DNA of 64,000 nt from Mesocentrotus franciscanus (taxonomy: Eukaryota; Echinodermata; Echinoidea; Camarodonta; Strongylocentrotidae). Every line of letters starts with the position of its first letter. Position 1 is the stretch's first letter. The notes under the pieces are model-generated. The model searched no databases. It was not told the DNA's origin and saw only the letters and a program-made list of their open reading frames with translations. The stretch spans positions 2,137,495-2,201,494 of the forward strand of contig CP137666.1 of the NCBI GenBank assembly GCA_037976565.1. The letters are read 5' to 3'. This document shows positions 1 through 13,700 of the stretch, piece by piece. The translations under genes were made by a program, and so were the position numbers.

Positions 1-84
1 AGGAGGGAGAGAGAGAGGGAGAGGGAGGGAGAAAGAGAGAGAGAGGGAGAGGGAGAGGGAGAGGGAGAGAGAGATAGAGAGAGA

Positions 85-122
<38 letters not shown>

Positions 123-290
123 GGTGAGGGGAGGGAGGGGAGGGAGAGGGGAGGGGAGGGAAAGGGAAAGGAAGAGAGGGAGAGAGGGAGAGGCTGAGAG
201 AGAGAGAGAGGAGAGAGAGGGAGAGGGGGAGAGGAGGGATAGGGGGAGATAGGGGGAGACAGGGGAGGGGGGAGACAGGGGAGGGAGGGA
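1..290. repeat. Purine-rich GA/GGGA low-complexity block
   Basis: This stretch is almost entirely A and G, made of irregular GAGA, GGGA and GGGGA units, and it runs off the left edge. It is degenerate simple-sequence DNA with no coding signal on either strand. Confidence 0.9.
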
Positions 291-974
291 GGGGCAGCAC
301 TCAGTATCACTTGGTGTCACACCAGACAACCGTCTGAAGTAAACACCAGTTAAAATTCCTTCTGCCCTGCAATAAAGACATGGAGTGATGTGCTGGGCCC
401 CCATATATATTAGGACACATGTCTGAAGTGAACGTGAGGTACATTGTCATGGTAACACCTTGCCCATCTGTGAAACACGTGCTGAGCAGAGGCAGCAGCT
501 TTTTCAAACGTAAATTGTACTTCATACAAAATTAAATCACGCATCAGACGAATAATAAAAATTACACATAGGTCTAACTAAATTATATTTGTTATTTGCT
601 ATTTAAAACACTAAAACATGTTATTATTGTCAATCTACCTTCAGCAAACGGACCTCATTGTTAACATCAATAGAGCAAGGGTGCACACAACAGAGTGGGG
701 TCTTCCAGTTTCTACCCCATGCATTTATAATAGATCTACTAGCACAAGAGGCAAATGCAGCGTAACCTCCGAGATTACATTGCGTCGATGATCTAGCACG
801 ACTTTTACCTCATGTTTGTGCGGTGTTTGTGCGGTGTTTGTGCCATGTTCGTGCTTTGTCGTGCTTTGTCCTTTGTGCTGTGATCGAGTGTTTATATTTA
901 CAGTGAACAAGGGGTGATTCCGCATGACCTCTGGAGGTTACCTCGCATTTTGGGCAGATATAAACGGGGTAGAA

Positions 975-1095
<121 letters not shown>

Positions 1096-4000
1096 AGCAA
1101 TTGTATACAATTTGGGAGTGATAAAGAATAGAATAGAAATGAATGGATAAAAACAATTACATTTGACTAAAGAACAAGCTCCTAACTAGACAAATAGTGA
1201 GATGTTGATCCTTATGAATGATAAAAGAAAAGAATCCAGCCACAAAAGTAAATATGGGGACTCGGGGAGACAGATAATGGGAGGAAATCAGATGTAACAA
1301 AGATGCCATCCGATATCAGAATCTGCATGATTTAGAGTGAAAAAGGGGGTTTTTATGAAAAGGAAACTGAAAGCAAGAGGCGGCACATCCGAAGTAGCTT
1401 GGTATTCCCTCTATCCTATGACTCATCTACTTCCATCTTCTATCATCCTCAATCAAATGGTCAATAGTCTACACTACCAGCCCCATTCTAAAATTTCAAC
1501 ATGGGATGGATTAGTGGATATGAGCCCCCCAAAATACCACTCTGAGCTCTAGTCAAAGAATGATAACAATCCGAGTAGTTTGTATATACACATAATATTC
1601 TCTGTGGTAAGAATATCATGCTTCCCCTTTCAGATTTGTTCAAATTAACACCAGTTTTGTCCACTTGACAATTACAATTGTCACATTACATTGATTAATT
1701 TCACACTTTGGTATGCCTCATTCAACAAGACTGTGGAGTGAAACAAACATCAATCATTTGTATTAGGATGGGCATTTGCATAATAACACATAATGTATAT
1801 GACTACATGCAATACATATAATTTATTACCAATCGAAACCTCAACCATTACTTATTTACTATGATCATAATCAAGATTGAATTAAAGCACACATTAAAAC
1901 TGTCAGAAGAAGAGTCTGTGATTAAAGACAAAAGTAACATGGTCTGTTGGGTTGTCACTGTCTGGTTTACAAGTACTTCAATGATTACAATTTGTCATGC
2001 ACAGAGCCATGAATTGCCTCTATTTGGTTGATGAAGTCATCTAATGTAGCATTCCATTTAAATGAAGTACATCTTAATGACTGACTGTAGTCAGGCATTA
2101 AGCATATAGTCAAATAACATGTTTCCTTTATTTCAAAGCGATAGGTAGAAAATAGATATACTATACCTTGGAATGGATAGAATAAACCAAAAATGTTTCA
2201 ATATATACACTGTAAGCAGCTAACTTTCCATTTGAAATGTCATACTGTTGTCTTACTTTTTTTTATTGTATTCAAAGTATTATCTTATTGCTAAATTACT
2301 AATGCACGATTTTGAAAATACTTTATGCTCAGAGCCAAAAGAATGTTAACTCATATCATAAAACATGCATTTAATCCCCTTCTGACTTTCATTTAATCCC
2401 CTTCTGACTTTCAATAGAACACAATGTTACAAATGTTTTAGATATTCATTTTGTACATGTATATATATGATCATGTATAGCACTAACACCTTTGATGCAC
2501 CATGAAATCCAGAAGATAACTTATTTCACCATTACTGTAAATACATGTACATATTATATTGAAATTTAATCCCAAACTTTCATGTATACATGAATTGCTA
2601 ATCATATGTGATTGGTAAAGTTTCATAACACAAAATGATTGAAACACAACTGACACAAACTGAGTCTTTGTGATTCAGGAAAGTTGGCTGTTATTTCATG
2701 TTGGAAAAGATTTATTTAATATTTTTTACCAGGATATACTTCAAGAATTTTCAACTGAAAACATGCACATTATGCGGCATAAAGGAAGTTATCTATCTCC
2801 ACTCCCCTCTTGTCAATAGAGACATAACAGGATGTATTCATGTTACAACAGCTATAAACTACACTGACAACATGAATATATACATCATCTCTTAACCTTT
2901 GAAAGATAAAGACATTTTATATCATGACCTTACTACATCACTTAAGGCTCATTCTCATATGACACAGTAACAAGGGTGGTTTTTTTTTTAAAGTTAGATG
3001 CACTTAACATTTCTGTATCTTTGTATAATAGTATATATTTTGTATCTTTGTACACAAATAAAAGAGAACACAAATTTGTTGAGCACAATTTCTTCCTTTC
3101 ATTTCCAGCTGTGATTCATTACAGATGTTAAACAAAACAAAAGAAAACTGCCGCAGTAAAGTGCCGCAGTAAAGTGCCATAGTTCTCAAATCATGTGTGA
3201 ACAAACCTTTACACAGGTTATGGATTCTAATATGAGTTGAGGTAATTCCCTTCTTGGAAGCCCCTGCATTATCATTCATTCAAAGAGAATGGAATAGAGG
3301 CGTACATTTCATAGGACGTGACTATCATCATGAGGGTATGGACAGACATTCGGTCCATCATTCAATAAAGCAGGATAATAATTCACTTTTGGTTTATGAT
3401 AGGTAGATCATGTTATGTTATCATTTACAATCTAGGGTACCACAAAAGAACAGTGATCATATTACATGCTGGTACCCATCCAACATATTATCACTACATA
3501 AATTACTAATACATTCGTAACTTCTTTCAAATACTTCACAAAGTAAATGTATAGCTGATTTCAAATGTTGAAATCAGGTGATCCACTTTTGTGTAGAGAA
3601 GTACCCATAATCAAACAAAAAATGATCATTATCTGCAGAGACTGAGAGGTAAAGGGCATTGAGTCTGTGTTAAAGTGCAGGAGTGAACAGCCTTGTGGCT
3701 CTCAATAGAAAATATTGTTGTTGGTCATATTGGTCAATAAATTCACCATATATGTCTATATATATAGTCTGCTGAAAGTTAGAAAGCAAAAAGAAAATAG
3801 ATATCTAGGCCAAATGAGTTAATGCTGTTCAGGCTCTAAGCAGATGGTACATGTTTATTTTATCAGTAAGGGATATATCCCATAAATATATTTAATATAC
3901 CTCAGTCCTGGAGCAATACACAACATTCACAAATGAATTTCTCTTCCCTTTAATGTGGGCGGATCAAGAAGTAGAGAATCCCTAAAGTTTATCTCTCGTT

Positions 4001-6189
4001 GATAATGGAGTGTCTGCCTTAGAGGACGGGTCATAAATAACGCCAACAGGATTTGGAGTAGATGGGACTAATGGAATAATGGATGGCAATAAGAAGAGGG
4101 TGCTGATAGAGTGATGGAAGAATTTAGGATAGCATGTAAAGATTTTTATCATAATTCTGACTGTAGTCCAGGTTTAATGACAAGATAAACAAAGAACAGG
4201 TTGTCCTCTTAATAAGAATTCTCAACAAAAAAAATATACTAGTACAATGAAAGCTGCATATGAAGACAATCAAGGGGAATAAGAAATGATTTTTATAAAA
4301 AGTTTCCCTTTAATACATTTTTCAAACAGAAGCATTGCTTTGGGGGGAAAGCAAATCTTGCAATCTCTATATTCATGTGGTATATTGTTGGTAACTAATG
4401 CAAGTTTAGCTACCGTATATAAAAGATTTGTTTTCTTTCTAAGCCACTTATTTGTGATAATATTACATCTTGATGTAAACACCCCCTATCAGTATCAGAG
4501 TTGAATCAAACTGCTGTGTGGTATAAAAGCACACTTACTACATAAAATGTTGAATAGCCACTGCACAGGAAGCATAGCATATTTCTTTTCATTTCGAAAG
4601 AATTCTATTCCCCTTGACCTTAAAAGGCTGCTAGATCTAGTGCTTTCACACAGAGAAATCCGCCAATCAATACAAGTTAAGTGTGTATTGATCAGCTCTT
4701 AAAGGGACATATCAGCTTTCTTCATCGGATAATAACTTATTAACCCGTTGACTACTGAGTTCTCTCATTCTCCTAGTCCAAATAGTGGTTCATGTTGGTA
4801 ATGATTAAATCAACTCAAAGAAACATGGAAGAAACAGAGTGTAAAAGGCATTTAAAAAGAAATACTTTAAAGTTCTCTTACCTTTAATATACACATATAT
4901 AAATATTAACTACATTGTCAGGACTTCCAAAAAATTGACCTAAGACTATTTCAACAGCTTTGTGCACCACCTATTTAAATGTGCAATCACGATAATCCGA
5001 ACAAGATACTATAGGCAATACAAGGGGGTATTGATATTAGCCCTAATTTTATTTCTTGAAAGGCTTTGCAATCGTATTAATCTAATTTGCACTTATCAAT
5101 AACAAGAATCCCTTTAGATCAGTGTCATGAGCACATGAATTAAGAACAATCGCGGCATCGCCACACAAACAATCATAATCTACCAAGATAGGATGGTATA
5201 TACAGAGCTAATGAGCGTATACTGTACCCATTACACATAAAAATGTGCAGACAATTAATCAAAGTAACTCGAGAAGTGAACTTCCCAGTTTTGTCTGCAA
5301 ACATATGCCAGACATTTTGGAGGCTTGAATGGGTAGTGTGTACACAGCTCACACATGACTCAAGACTTAAAAGTGAGAAATAAAAATGAGGAAAGCTATC
5401 CCTCTCTCCAGCCTTCCCTTTTCCCATTTCCCTTTATTTCTGTATGTGTTTAATCAACCACCTCTTAATTTTTAACTTCTATGACAAATAAAGAACTAAA
5501 GCATTCAAATTCAAAATAGTCTGTAGACCCTTTACAATTACAGACATGAGGAACATTCATGATTCCATCCACATATACATTTTCTCAAAAGAGTAGGCAT
5601 ATGCATTTCACATAGTACTCAGAATTATTATTCTGGCAATTTACAATTTTAGTCATAAAATATAAGATTTTATCATTTACAAGCCAGTCCTTTTCCAGTC
5701 TGGAGGCACCATCTAGATGACAAATGACTCAAAAGGAATTTGGGTTTATGTATATTTATATTAATAATAATGATTTTTTTTTTTAAAGGCTATAGGGCAA
5801 CAGGAGATGAGTTTTCTAGTGTTGAAGGACTTCCTCTTTCTTTCTACAATAAACACTCTTGCACAATCTAAATAGTGCTTCAATAATTATAGCGAGCTTC
5901 AATTCCACGTTTATGGGGAGTGGGTGGGCGGGTTCTTATCAATTATTCTATGGCATTCATGGCAACAACCCAATGAAAAAATTATTCATGTGCTCCATTT
6001 TTTGCATGAAGCAGCAAGGTGAAAATAAAAAAATTGTTTGCAGCTCAATCTAGGTCACATGGTGAATAAGAATGCATGAAGCAAATAAAATAAAATGAGA
6101 TAGAGATGTATATATAACCTGTTCAGATGAGAGTAAATTTATACAACACTTTTATAAAGAAATGTTGTAAAAAGTTCATCTTATGGCAA

Positions 6190-6300
6190 AAGGGGCTCTC
6201 AGACTAGACCCACATCCCGCTATAAGATTTTCATACGATATGACGTTTAGACTAGAACGGGACCCTGGTTCTTTATCCGGTTTTCGTTCAAAACCATGAT
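6190..6300 (+). repeat. Old dispersed repeat, family R, copy 1
   Basis: The block with GACCCTGGTTCTTTATC followed by a TTTTCGTTCAAAACCATGA-like string recurs in diverged form near 29700-30060, 31870-32010, 32330-32480 and 35690-35815. Alignment was by eye, so the ends are approximate. No terminal repeats or ORF were seen, so the class is unknown. Confidence 0.4.
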
Positions 6301-7316
6301 AAAACATGTTTTTTTTTAAATACATTTTGTTCAACAACAGTCAGACTACCACAAAGATGGTTACTTATCATGCAGCTATACAATGAAATATGGTAGTGTG
6401 AAGGGGGGGAAAGACTGATTCTACAGAGAGGATAATGATAAATGCAGTGAGTATCATGCAATTGAACTATCCATTTTGCAGCCATTTTCTGGGTAAACAG
6501 GATTTGGACTTCACATCAACTGCAGAATCTTATAAAGTGCCTTGATATCTTCTTCTTGACTAAATATTTTGTCTCCAAAATGATCATGTCACTATTTTGT
6601 TGGGTATATTTTTTTTCTAAATTTAAACAAGACAGAAATATCATTATGAAAATATTCCTTGAAATCTTAAAAACATACAGTAATGCAAGTAATAAAACAA
6701 AATATGTTTGCATCAATCTCTTTGGATGCATAATGATCATGGAGACTCTTAAAATGTATATCTGAAAAATACGGAATACATTTTGATTCATAATCAAACT
6801 TGTAGATGCGATATTCAACAACATTAATCTTCTACTTTTATTGCATGCTCCTTTTGGTATAACCAGGCTGGACTATTTTATAGCATTGTAAAAAACCTGG
6901 AGAAATGTTCTGCATGACATTTTACAGCCTCATTGCTCATGTTGAACTTCCTTATTCACCACACGTACGTACGGCAGCTCGCAAGAAGATGCTTCCGTAA
7001 TTTATACTCCAATCTACGTAAGCACGCACGGTGCACATGCAATTGGCTTTGGAGACATTAATCACATGAGCAGCTAGGTCTGTGTCGTTGTGGATGCATG
7101 CCTTCTCTGAGATTAAAAGCCAGAGATATGCAGCCATGTCTATAGAGTATTAGAATTATCTGATGAGCCATTAGTAACATTTAGAGTAAGAAGACTATAC
7201 TGGGCTAAAATGCATCTTTTCTAATCTTGGATGGATGGCATACAAATGATACAATACAAAAGGCCTTCCTCGCATGATAAATCACATCATCAAAAAAAAA
7301 GATTTGTTTCCTCTAA

Positions 7317-7768
7317 GACCCCGTTCTCACTCACTTTGAAAGTGGTCTTAGTTAGACCGCTCCAGAGGAACGGGTCTTGAGGAACGGTTTGCGAGGGTTC
7401 ACACTCCGATCATTTTTTTATGGCTCAAACCGCTCCACGAGTCAAAGTGGTCTTGTTGCTATGGCAGCTCAGGTCAGCGAGTAAATTTTTTCGCGAATAC
7501 TAAGCGTATGTACCGTACTACATGTTTCGCGTGCAACGTCACTAGACCACTTCCGTTCAAAGTACGCTTCCGTTCTCACTGCACGTTAGAGCGCTCCAAA
7601 CCGCTCTTAATAAGACCCGTTCCTCAAGACCACCTCCCGAGGTGGTCTTCTGAGCGGTCCAGAAGTCCACTTCCTGGACCACTTTGACCGTTCTCACTCA
7701 CCTAAGAACCGCTCCTGAGGAACGGGTCTTAGTTAGACCGCTCCAACGAAGTGAATGAGAACGGGGTC
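7317..7768. mobile_element. PIF/Harbinger-like MITE, 452 bp
   Basis: Terminal inverted repeats begin GACCCCGTTCTCA at both ends and continue imperfectly for roughly 22 bp. The element is flanked by the 3-bp direct repeat TAA (7314-7316 and 7769-7771). A 3-bp TAA/TWA target duplication is the hallmark of PIF/Harbinger elements. Inside, the motif ACGGGTCTT and the phrase TTAGTTAGACCGCTCC occur near both ends in inverted order, so the unit could fold into a long hairpin. There is no ORF, so it would depend on a transposase elsewhere. Confidence 0.8.
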
Positions 7769-7771
7769 TAA

Positions 7772-9866
7772 TAGTCACATGGAGTTTGTCTCTTTTCTTC
7801 CATATATCCTCCCACACTCCTTGAAAATCATCTCATGTACTTTTTATATCCAAACATGTTCAACTATTCATGTTGTCCATCCTATAGAGATGCGATATTC
7901 ATGTCTTGTTTTCCCTCATGTTTCATGTTAATTACCATGCAATATGCAACTCACTGTACTACATGTACAGTGTATATATCTCCCCTAGCAATTTTTTTGT
8001 AATTTTATATTTGTATTTGTATTCAAAAGTAACAATATAATCGGCACTCGAAAGAATATTATACATATTTTAGTTACAATATAATCATTGAAAAATGAAA
8101 ATAAATGCCAACATCTCCGTCATCACAATGCTACACAGGCAGACATACCCACCCACCATGTACACTGTAAGTGAAATGTCAACGTACTTCTCGGTGTAGC
8201 TCACTAAATATACCTCCCCCGTTTGACAAATACAACAACTAATCTGACTTGATGCCTGCAATAGTTGCCATATAGGTCACTAGCTGTCTGCTCAGGCCCA
8301 GGAATTATTCAATATTTCAATGAGGATGGATTCCCCCCATTTCACAGGCATGGATTATGGTTCTATGGTACAGCACTATGAGGACTATGGTAATTCATAA
8401 AAACATGCGTATAGCAGTCTATGCTACAAGACATCTTATACCTCTTATAGGTGCATATATTAGACCTAACTCATTCATTCTTGGCTAGTAGCTATCTTAT
8501 ATCATGATTCACCTTTTCTTGCTATTGCATATCTTACATAGGCATTTCCTGTGGTCATTTTCTGCCATGCTTAATAGCAAATTGGAATTATAATCATGAT
8601 ATTCTAAGAGAAAGAAAGAAAAAAGGATGGGAATTTAATTATTTAATGTTTAAAAAGTTCTTGATTTGTTAGTATTTTGAGAATAAGTACTCTATAAAAA
8701 GGGTGCAATTGCTTGTTGTGATAAGGAAAATAAAAAATAACAATAACATGTCAAAATAGAAACATTTTTGTACCTGTACAGTGTACTTTTGTCATCTTCT
8801 TTGTAACATCAGTTTTTACCCATCTTACCTTACTCTTGACTTTACGGATGAAGAGAACAAATTCATCACCAAATGGGACTTACCTGAATAAAGAGAAAAC
8901 AAGAAAAAAAAATAAAAATTAATTAACAACTACAAAACAATATTCATTCAGTTACTACCCATTTATATAAGGTAGTGGATTCATAAAATTCATTAAAATA
9001 TAATACAACTAGTAATAATACCAATTATCAATGTCATATTTTTTTTAATTGTGAAGAATGTCCATAACCATGCTTATAAAGTACATGTACGGTTCAGCTG
9101 AAGTTCTAATAATTTCCTAACAATTATTATTTACAAAATAAATTTAGAACCAGCCTCCAAAAATATTTTTTGTCTCGGCTAAAACGGAAGTTACACTGAA
9201 GTTCCTGGTTACTGACCCTACTATACATGTATTTGCCTGTTTGTGGGTAATTTTAGCAACAAACAAAAGTACTGATGTTGACAGATCCATGAATCTCAAC
9301 ATGAAAATGTAAACAGGTTGGTGTAACAATTAAGAGTATGATGGTTTACCAATAATCTAGTCATTTCCAAATCCTATTAATCATAATATTGTGGTAATAT
9401 TTTGATTAGACCATTAGACACATAACAGGATGAGCCAACCATAAGGTAGTCAATAAAAGTCAGATTCCTCAACTTTGAACAGTAAATGAATCCCTTCTTA
9501 CTGTCCTCCCATGCTTCCTTCCACGGAATGACAGTACAAAATGAAATGACTAAGGTTACCATGGTAATGAAGACAACACACATCTACCACAAATTGTATC
9601 CTGACTATATCCACATAAGTGTACATGAGTAATTTGTTTTTATTCACATAATGCATGTTCAGAATCAGTGTTTTTTTTTGGCCTCTATTTATTATACAAA
9701 ACTGCTAAAATATACAGTGGTTATTAATTTTCACTGAAGTCTTACATGTGTATATACATGTATATATACATGTATATGTCACAGTTTCATGTGTTTTGTG
9801 CACAAGATTGAACAAGTGTTTCCACTATAGAGGCAACCAAAAAACAAAAATTATACAATCAATAAA
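7772..9866. other. AT-rich spacer, one weak exon candidate
   Basis: Apart from the short exon-like segment at 8829-8883, nothing but AT-rich non-coding sequence is visible. Alternating ATATACATGTATAT palindromes occur at about 9745-9780. Confidence 0.45.
8829..8883 (-). CDS. Candidate 55-nt exon with strong splice signals, gene unknown
   Basis: On the minus strand a long pyrimidine tract (TTTTCTCTTTATTCAG) precedes 55 nt that end at AAG followed by the donor GTAAGA. One frame is open across the full 55 nt in phase 1, the phase in which AGAP exon 1 ends. If the alternative AG five bases downstream is used, another frame reads PFGDEFVLFIRKVKSK. I recognise neither peptide, and neither matches the AGAP sequence expected after exon 1 (DAFVNSQEW-like). 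It may be a micro-exon of an unidentified isoform or gene, or chance. The splice signals are the only support. Confidence 0.2.
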
Positions 9867-10772
9867 CTAGATGGAACTTCGACTGCGCGCAGTCGAAAAT
9901 GATGCCTCCGCCATAGAGCGATTTTACAAACCAAAACGGAAGCAATTTTTAATATTCAAGTTTGATAGTTATCCATTAACGGGTTCTCAGAATATCGTGA
10001 TTACAAGCTATTTTTCATATACTGCAAGATAAATTCCTGTTCTGAGTTTGATAGTAATCCATCTGTCGGTTCTAATTATAATGCATTCCCAAGTTATTTA
10101 TATGCATACATAATGAGCCCCATGACCTTTGACCTTTGATCTCATAACCCTAAAATCTAATCAGTTCATTGGCTCTGAAAGATACATAAACATGTCTTGA
10201 GTTTGATGGTAATCTGTCTATCGGTTCCCAAGATAATGCGATCGCAAGCTATTTTTTAATACATAAAAAAGCCAGACTTTTGACCTTTGACCCCATGACC
10301 CTAAAATTTAATCAGTTCATTTGCTCTGCAAGATACACAGATGTTTTGAGTTTGATGGTAATCCATCCTCCAGTTCTAATGATAGTGTGATCACAAGCTG
10401 TTTTTGCATAAATAATGAGCCCTCTGACCTTTGACCTTTAACCTCGTGACCCCAAAATATAATCAGTTCATTGGCTCTGCAAGATACATACAGGCCTTAA
10501 GTATGGCGGGAATCCATCATTCGATTCTTGAGATAATGCGATCCCGAGCTATTTTTGCATACATAATAAGCCCTGTGACCTTTGACCTTTGACCTCATGA
10601 CCCCAAAATCTAGTCAGTTCATTAGCTCTGCAAAATACATACATGACCCAAGTTTGGCGGTAATCCATCAACCAGTTCTTGAGATAACGCGATCACGAGA
10701 ACGGGACGTACGTACGGACGGACAAACAGAAAACATAATGCATCCGGCTACTTTGTAGCGGAGGCATAAAAA
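9867..10772 (-). mobile_element. Non-autonomous Helitron-like element, copy 1
   Basis: Read on the minus strand, the 3' end carries a perfect 20-bp palindrome (TTCGACTGCGCGCAGTCGAA, 9878-9897) followed seven bases later by CTAG (9870-9867) and then a T. Hairpin plus terminal CTRR plus a 3' T is the canonical Helitron 3' end. The opposite end is TTTTTATGCCTCCGC, and its inverse GCGGAGGCAT lies just inside the hairpin, giving asymmetric inverted repeats as described for Helentrons. The body is about five tandem units of roughly 150 bp, each with a TGACCTTTGACC-type motif and a TCAGTTCATTGGCTCTGCAA-type phrase. There is no Rep/helicase ORF. A second copy sits at 59116-59885. The 5' end lacks the usual TC, so the exact subclass is uncertain. 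Confidence 0.65.
9878..9897. repeat. Perfect 20-bp palindrome, 3' hairpin of Helitron-like element
   Basis: TTCGACTGCGCGCAGTCGAA is its own reverse complement. The second copy of the family keeps the same palindrome with one changed outer base (near 59127-59147), so the hairpin is a conserved feature of the terminus. Confidence 0.9.
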
Positions 10773-13700
10773 CTAATTTGTATAAATATGATACAATAAA
10801 AACAAATGAATTCATACTTCCATAAATATAGTACATTATGTGTTAAAAAGGGTAGAGAAATAGTAAGGTACATGTATACCTAGTTTTTACATGACGGGCC
10901 CCTGGCAAATTATTTACGAAATAAACAATAGTATTATTGTAAATTCACATGTATGTAAGTAGTACTTCTAGGCTTGTTTTGATATAATACAAGCATCACT
11001 GCACACAGCTATTTACAATCCACATACCAGCCATTGTTTACTATGCAGATCCATGCCTTGACCAAATGTGTGAATAGCGATAAATAAATACCATGGCTCT
11101 CAAATATAAAAGCCTCCATTGAAATTCCTATCAGTGTTAAATTACAAGTAATCTTTGGAGCATAGGCAGGTGTGATTAAGAATCAAGGTTGTCTAGAAGT
11201 CAATCTCTCAGCAAAAATTAAAAACTGATTTTTCAATACAAGTCAAGTGTGAGCATATTAAGTGTTTGACAACATGTAGAGGGAACAGATTAATGATAAT
11301 TTACAACACAGAGAGACTTGAAAGAAAATAGAAAGTAATTGCCCGCACATAAAATCAACAATTACATTACCAATACACTGTTTATTATGTGTGCAACTAA
11401 GCTACGTGTACAAACATGTATATATACATGTTTCGTACATTTATGTAAATAGTTAAAAGTAGTAAAGTCATAGTAAAAATAAAAACAATTACACTATTCT
11501 CCAAGACTCCAATGTATTTTGTTACTTTATAAAATAAGTTATTCTATATTCTGTTTCAAGCCGAAAAATTACTCTCCCCTCAGAAAAATATCTAAATATA
11601 TATTTTTGAAAGTCACTCACCATTTTCAGGTGAAAGTGTATTTGAATTGTGCATTCAATCATCTATCCTGCAATGTTTGATGTTTTGAGCAACTTATAGA
11701 ATTTTATCTCCTAATTGATTTTCTAAATAAAAAAGCCTCGGATATATTTGAATTCATAACTTATTTTGCATTATTGTCAAAACAAAGTTGAAAAGCATTA
11801 TGTAACAGTCATGCTAATATTATATTTCTGGTGTACATGTACAGATAAACAGATGAGATGTTGATGTTGAAGAAGCACATACCGGTAATTTAACAGTCTT
11901 ACATGTACATTGCGATGGACTGCAAGAGGACAGCAAATACCAATATTAAAAGTTTCAAGTCTATTTTATGGAATGCATTACAACCTGTATGTGTGTTCAC
12001 AAATTATTCTGAATAGCAGAGTATCTGTCCATCACAGGGTTAATACCCAAATGGGAATTAGTGAAAATGCCAAAATGAATTTAATTCTAATTGGCCAAAG
12101 CAGATAGAAATGAGCACTTGTTTAATTGCGTATGTGATGCTGAACGTCAATACAATTATCATTTTGGCCTTTCTAAATTGCCAGTGCAGGCCTATTGTCC
12201 GGCATGATGCCACTAAACTATCCATATCTCCTTACTTACAAATGTGCGTGGAACCATAGTAATCTATTTGCATGCTATCAAAATTAAATTAAAAATGAAG
12301 GAACTGTTTAATCATCAAAGAGGTAGCAGAACAAGTAGCATGTAGTCATTCAAGGCAAAAAGCAATAGCACAAATATTCTTCAATTTTTCACATATTTGA
12401 GGTTTGGAGGTAATTAATGCAACTTTGTCTTTTCAAAAGACATACCGGTAACAAAATAAGCTATAATTACTATGCTTTTGATGTACTTTTAGTAGGAACA
12501 CTAAACTGATTTTTAATTTTTTTTTCATTTGTGGTAAGTAAGTGATACATGTATGTATTTCAAATAATTTAGTAGCTTTCATGTTAATGACATGCCAATT
12601 GAAATTTGAACTGTGCACTCAGTGTTTAGAGAACAATTGCCAAATACAACAGTGAATCCATGATCTCAACCACCCACAAACATATTAATTCTGTACATGC
12701 CTTAAGTTACATTTATTACTACATTAGCTGAATGACATATAAGGCAGTTTACAGGCTAGCACATGAATAACACATTGTACTTCACAAATGTAAACTGTTC
12801 ACTCATTATCAATTAGCAATATGATAACATGTCACAAAATATGAAACAGAATGGCCTTGTGGATTCTCAATACAATAAACAGAATCACTAATTCAACGTT
12901 TAAGGTTTGGTCTAAAACATTTCCTTAAAACAGTGATTTCTGACAGACATATCTACTGTACCTCCCTAAACTACATTCTTCTTCTTCTTCTTCGTTTGGT
13001 GCTATAATAGTCAACTTCAACAATTAGTCAACTTTGACTACAGAGTATGTATGGTATGTAGAAAGAGAAAAGTGATAGGGAAATGGAGGAGAGAGCAATG
13101 TGGGGCACTTGAAGGGTTTAAATGGGCAGGTGATGGGGGAATTTATCACCGGGTAGCAATTATCTGTCCTTTTTTTGTATTCATCTCCTTTCAACCGTGA
13201 CATTTAAAAGCATTCCTTTTTTTATTTTTCTTCTATCAGGGCAGCACTAATCATTCTCACCATACTAATTTAACATCGACGGAAAGACTTGAGGGGCCCC
13301 TGCCCCTTTGCGAATGCTAACAATTAAATTTTTAGGGCAACAACTCCTACATTCTGTTTATCTCTCCAGCTCTTCTTTCTTTGGATGGGATGCAGATCAC
13401 GCAATTGGAGAAAATTTTTGCTCGTCTATTAGTTTGATTTGTCTCGTTTCCTGCAGGGAAGCCGACATGCCAAGGTGCATTATGGAACGAAATGTTTGAA
13501 AGGACAAGTTAGGGACCGAGGGACCATGATGAAAGGACTTGATATTGCCCGGGAGAGTTGTGCCACAATGCATGACACCACTGACGTAAATACCCCCTCA
13601 CATTTTCACCTCCCAAAATTACATTTTGCAAGTTGGATTGAAGTGAAATTGAAGGAATCAAAGGCACCCTTGTCCAGTGCTTCTATCACCACTAAACATG

